From the NCBI RefSeq assembly GCF_016458305.1, contig NZ_JAEMHL010000003.1, positions 1 through 64,000 of the forward strand: a stretch of DNA of 64,000 nucleotides. Reading direction: 5' to 3'. The DNA comes from Geomonas anaerohicana. GTDB lineage: Bacteria; Desulfobacterota; Desulfuromonadia; Geobacterales; Geobacteraceae. Numbering within the stretch: position 1 is the first letter of the stretch; each line of letters opens with the position of its first letter. Position numbers and translations under genes: made by a program. The notes under the pieces are model-generated. The model made no database searches. It was not told where the DNA came from and saw nothing but the letters and a program-made list of their open reading frames with translations. This document shows positions 61,646 through 64,000 of the stretch, piece after piece.

Positions 61646-61688
61646 CTTTTCCCCTCCTCGCAAAGATGTATGCCAAATAGAGGCCGAT

Positions 61689-62228
61689 CTAACTGCTTAT
61701 GGACACAAGAACGGCTCTTTTTTTGAAAAATTTAAGTTCATCTACTGGGAACTGGCAGTTATACGTGCGTTTTAATCTGGGACTTTTCTCCTCCTTATAT
61801 TCCTTTGGGGAGTCTTGCCAAACTGCTGAACATGCCACGTAACACTGCTCCTCGTCCGAATCAACCAAGCAGAACCAATGACTTCCATTGTCAACCATGA
61901 GTAAGGAGTTTTTGTTCAACATACTTTTTAAATCACTGTTTTTGCTCATACCCTCAAGCATTTCAACATTGAATTCCATTTCTGGCTTGACAGCATCTAG
62001 GTATTCTGCCGTTAAGCTCACGAGCAACTCTGGTAGGTGGTCGATCTTCTTCGTCCCCGTGCAGCTAGTTAGGAAACATTTACAGTCATATGCATTTGAT
62101 ATCAAACGCTGCCAGTCCCTCTCGTCAACTAACTGCTTAGAGAGACATTGAGCTGCATTTACAATGCTATACAGAAAACAAGCACTGTCCAAGTCGCCCT
62201 GTGACCTAATTGTACGTTCTTTAGCCAT
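61689..62228 (-). CDS. Papain-like-fold protein (possible cysteine protease)
   Basis: A 179-residue protein. The start RSQGDLDSACFLYSIVNAAQ has Gln10 and Cys17 in the oxyanion/nucleophile arrangement of papain-like and C39-like enzymes. NGSHWFCLVDSDEEQCYVA places His117 and Asp123 on a following beta hairpin. No signal peptide is present, so it would act in the cytoplasm. It lies between the AbrB-membrane trio and an unrecognised gene, all on one strand. A protease next to a membrane and regulator module is a plausible trigger for a defence response; this is inference. Confidence 0.52.
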   Translation of the reverse strand: MAKERTIRSQGDLDSACFLYSIVNAAQCLSKQLVDERDWQRLISNAYDCKCFLTSCTGTKKIDHLPELLVSLTAEYLDAVKPEMEFNVEMLEGMSKNSDLKSMLNKNSLLMVDNGSHWFCLVDSDEEQCYVACSAVWQDSPKEYKEEKSPRLKRTYNCQFPVDELKFFKKRAVLVSISS

Positions 62229-62265
62229 TCTCGCTCCTCCATTAGCTTGTAATCGGTTGTTATTC

Positions 62266-62685
62266 TTATGGGAATGTGGGAATCTCCACGCAGTCCCGCC
62301 TTTGTCGTTCCTTTAGCCTGTTGGGCGTTAGCAATTCTAGGTAATTGAAATTTCCAACGAGATAGACTGTTTTCGTTCCTTCATGCTCTAGTTCTGCTAG
62401 CAGTAACAGTGGCATGGGCAACTTAAGCCTTTTTCTAAAAGTTAGATAGTCATATGAAGCTTTTTTATTAGCAGGCAAGCATCGCAAAGGGATTACGGCA
62501 AAGCCCCCGTCCTTGGGGATATTAGAAATAGCAAGGGCCTTGCAGTCCTGAAGGAGAAGGACGTTCTGGATTGCTGTATGTATATTGATTTTATTTCCAG
62601 AGACTTCCGTCTTGAAGATGCCTCTCAACATTGGGGACTCCTGATCTAGCGCATCTAAGCCAATTATACTCAGGATACAGGACAT
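62266..62685 (-). CDS. Hypothetical protein
   Basis: A 139-residue protein. Hydrophobic and mixed alpha/beta (ALAISNIPKDGGFAVIPLRCL, LPMPLLLLAELEHEGTKTVYLVGNFNYLEL). No known motif. It is the first gene upstream of the papain-like gene, 37 bases away, and may encode its partner. Function unknown. Confidence 0.5.
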   Translation of the reverse strand: MSCILSIIGLDALDQESPMLRGIFKTEVSGNKINIHTAIQNVLLLQDCKALAISNIPKDGGFAVIPLRCLPANKKASYDYLTFRKRLKLPMPLLLLAELEHEGTKTVYLVGNFNYLELLTPNRLKERQRRDCVEIPTFP

Positions 62686-62854
62686 ACTCCTGAGCAGTTA
62701 AGGATCTTTAGTAGGTTTTATTGTAATTCAGCCGTACGTCAGAAAATGTCGCACAAGCCCTTTTTGAAAATAGTTTATTGGTATCCCGGCTCAGGCTGCG
62801 GTTCGACACGCTGCTGGAGTCCCCGCTCCGCTCACCTCCCAGACGATGCTGCTA

Positions 62855-62897
62855 CGACTCAAGTACAGGAATCCATTCCATGCAATCCAGCTCCTCT
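62855..62897 (-). pseudogene. Start-region fragment of a second copy of the 58859-60256 gene
   Basis: AGGAGCTGGATTGCATG and the following codons (MEWIPVLES then stop) match the start of the 465-residue gene (GAGCTAGGCTGCATG, MKWTPVLEL). Homology covers the ribosome site and nine codons, then ends. The rest of 62686-63078 shows no gene or regulatory feature that I can support. Confidence 0.65.
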
Positions 62898-63078
62898 TAC
62901 CGCAATTCTGTCCTATTACAGGAGGTTGTAGTTTTAGGAGTTATCTGCAGTTTCCATTGCATTTGTAACGGTTTTATTATAAAAAGCGATTAATTGTCAA
63001 GGCGAGTCTCAGGTAGATCCAGACATAGCCGGCCCTATGAGTAGGTACAGGGGGCTCTAAAACACCAGGAGGGAAAGA

Positions 63079-63651
63079 ATGGCCACTCTCGTGGAAATAG
63101 CCGCACAACTCGTATCCGCTCATGCGTCCAGCACCCCGATGACCTCAGACGAACTTCTGGCTGAGATTGCCAAGGTTCACGCAGCCCCAAAGAAGCTCGA
63201 TGCCGGAGGAACCATAGAGGCAGAAGGGGAGGGGAAGCCGGCAGTCCGAGTCAAAGACGCCTTCAAGAAGAACGAAGTGGTCTGCCTCATCTGTGGCAAA
63301 GGAGGCTTCAAGACCCTTACCCGCCACCTGGCTACGGCCCATGACCTCAAGCCGGTCGCCTACAAGAAGCAGTTCGGCATCCTATCGAAGCAGTCCCTCG
63401 TGGCCAAAAACTACTCCGAGTCGCGCCGCAAGCTTGCCAACGACCGCGGCCTGGCCGACAACCTCGCCAAGGCAAGAGACGTGAGAATGGCCAAGATCAA
63501 GGCGCAGAAGGCCCCTGCCAAGGCAGCGAAGGCCGCGCCGGCAGCCAAGGCACCTGGCAAAGCAGCGAAAGCAGCGCCGGCAGCAAAGGCTCCAGCTAAA
63601 ACCGCCCGGAAAGCCGGCCGGACCAAAGACACGGCAGTGGGGAAACAGTAA
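63079..63651 (+). CDS. MucR/Ros-family regulator with long Ala/Lys/Pro-rich tail
   Basis: A 190-residue protein with a GGAGGG site. Residues 66-92 form the prokaryotic zinc finger CLICGKGGFKTLTRHLATAH (Cys69, Cys72, His83, His88), followed by the MucR basic region YKKQFGILSKQSLVAKNYSE. Residues 140-190 are an AKAAPAAKAP-type repeat that closely resembles histone-H1 tails and should bind DNA without sequence preference. MucR proteins act as global, H-NS-like silencers, so in a horizontally acquired island it may hold the cargo genes silent. Confidence 0.85.
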   Translation: MATLVEIAAQLVSAHASSTPMTSDELLAEIAKVHAAPKKLDAGGTIEAEGEGKPAVRVKDAFKKNEVVCLICGKGGFKTLTRHLATAHDLKPVAYKKQFGILSKQSLVAKNYSESRRKLANDRGLADNLAKARDVRMAKIKAQKAPAKAAKAAPAAKAPGKAAKAAPAAKAPAKTARKAGRTKDTAVGKQ

Positions 63652-63739
63652 AAGGGTGTAGCTGGTACACCTCTGGAAGAAACTAAAAGGTGACCAGCAA
63701 AAGTCGGAGTGACAAAAGCGCCGAGAGGAGGCAGACCTA

Positions 63740-64000
63740 ATGCCATGGATCTTCCAGGGGAACCCGAAGGATTTTGATATCGACGGCTATCTTAGTGCCT
63801 TTAGCCGGGTTGCCTGGACAGTTCGGCAAGGCCACTTCAAGGACGATATTGCCATTGGGGATCGCGTTTTCTTTTGGAGGTCAAAGGGAGGAAGGAAGGG
63901 GCCTTACGGCATTGTAGCTATAGGTACAATAGCCTCCACGCCAGTCATCATGCGAGATCACCCTGAGGCACTGCCATACTGGGTGACGAAACCGGAAGAG
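63740..64000 (+). CDS. EVE-domain protein (C-terminus outside window)
   Basis: The 87 visible residues start at the ATG at 63740, with GAGAGGAGG upstream. The sequence MPWIFQGNPKDFDIDGYLSA, VAWTVRQGHFKDDIAIGDRV and FFWRSKGG, then GIVAIGTIASTPVIM, matches the EVE fold of the PUA superfamily, which binds modified bases. EVE domains are often fused to or encoded beside McrBC-type and other restriction enzymes that act on modified DNA. What follows to the right of the window decides its class. Confidence 0.78.
   Translation, partial: MPWIFQGNPKDFDIDGYLSAFSRVAWTVRQGHFKDDIAIGDRVFFWRSKGGRKGPYGIVAIGTIASTPVIMRDHPEALPYWVTKPEE

Overview
The window looks like a chromosome segment of a Geobacter-type bacterium (order Geobacterales, Desulfuromonadota). 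This is inferred from the GC-rich coding style, a PrsK/PrsR pair with PEP-CTERM proteins, two GEMM-I type riboswitches that closely resemble the Geobacter 3',3'-cGAMP class, and many secreted proteins with FN3 and bacterial Ig repeats. No rRNA, intact tRNA, CRISPR array or complete insertion sequence was seen.

Layout. (1) 1-10 kb is a cell-surface locus tied to cyclic dinucleotides. It holds a partial membrane protein with six MshEN-type c-di-GMP motifs fused to FN3 and Ig repeats, two glycosyltransferases plus a DUF218 protein, and two FN3/Ig secreted proteins that each follow a near-identical GEMM riboswitch with its own terminator. The second of these ends in a dockerin-like segment and is followed by a lipoprotein with a possible cohesin-like end. 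(2) 10-16 kb carries a Crp/Fnr regulator divergent from prsK-prsR, a SPASM-type radical SAM protein and a small zinc-finger protein. (3) 16-31 kb is mixed chromosome: a chemoreceptor with duplicated Cys-rich PAS modules, a secreted C39-like peptidase, a two-rhodanese protein paired with an iron-sulfur/VTT membrane fusion, an M20 amidohydrolase, a TRIC channel, a histidine kinase, a DevC permease relic and a shortened chromate transporter.

(4) 31.8-46.5 kb is an accessory region. A hicA gene broken by a frameshift sits beside intact hicB, next to a copy of the 3' end of tRNA-Cys plus its terminator. That copy recurs at 46.5 kb beside a tyrosine integrase. Between the two copies lie a tightly overlapped acyl-modification operon (hexapeptide acyltransferase, ACP, SDR, AMP-ligase, LuxE-LuxC fusion), a NodB-like protein, a B12-binding radical SAM protein and two PEP-CTERM proteins. 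The operon could activate a carrier-bound acyl group and reduce it to the aldehyde or alcohol for a surface glycan; this is inference.

(5) 46.5-64 kb is a second, defence-rich island: integrase and an integrase fragment, a full type I restriction-modification operon (hsdM, hsdS, hsdR), predicted HNH and PD-(D/E)XK nucleases beside a large unrecognised protein, a translationally coupled trio (membrane protein fused to an AbrB domain, zinc-ribbon protein, small membrane protein), a papain-like protein, a MucR-type regulator with a histone-H1-like tail, and a partial EVE-domain protein.

Best candidates for something new are the MshEN-Ig fusion, the paired riboswitch-controlled surface proteins, the LuxE-LuxC glycan-acyl operon, the AbrB-membrane trio and a duplicated promoter-plus-hairpin element at 24.9 and 42.1 kb that may encode short RNAs. 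All function calls rest on reading motifs by eye; no database search was run.
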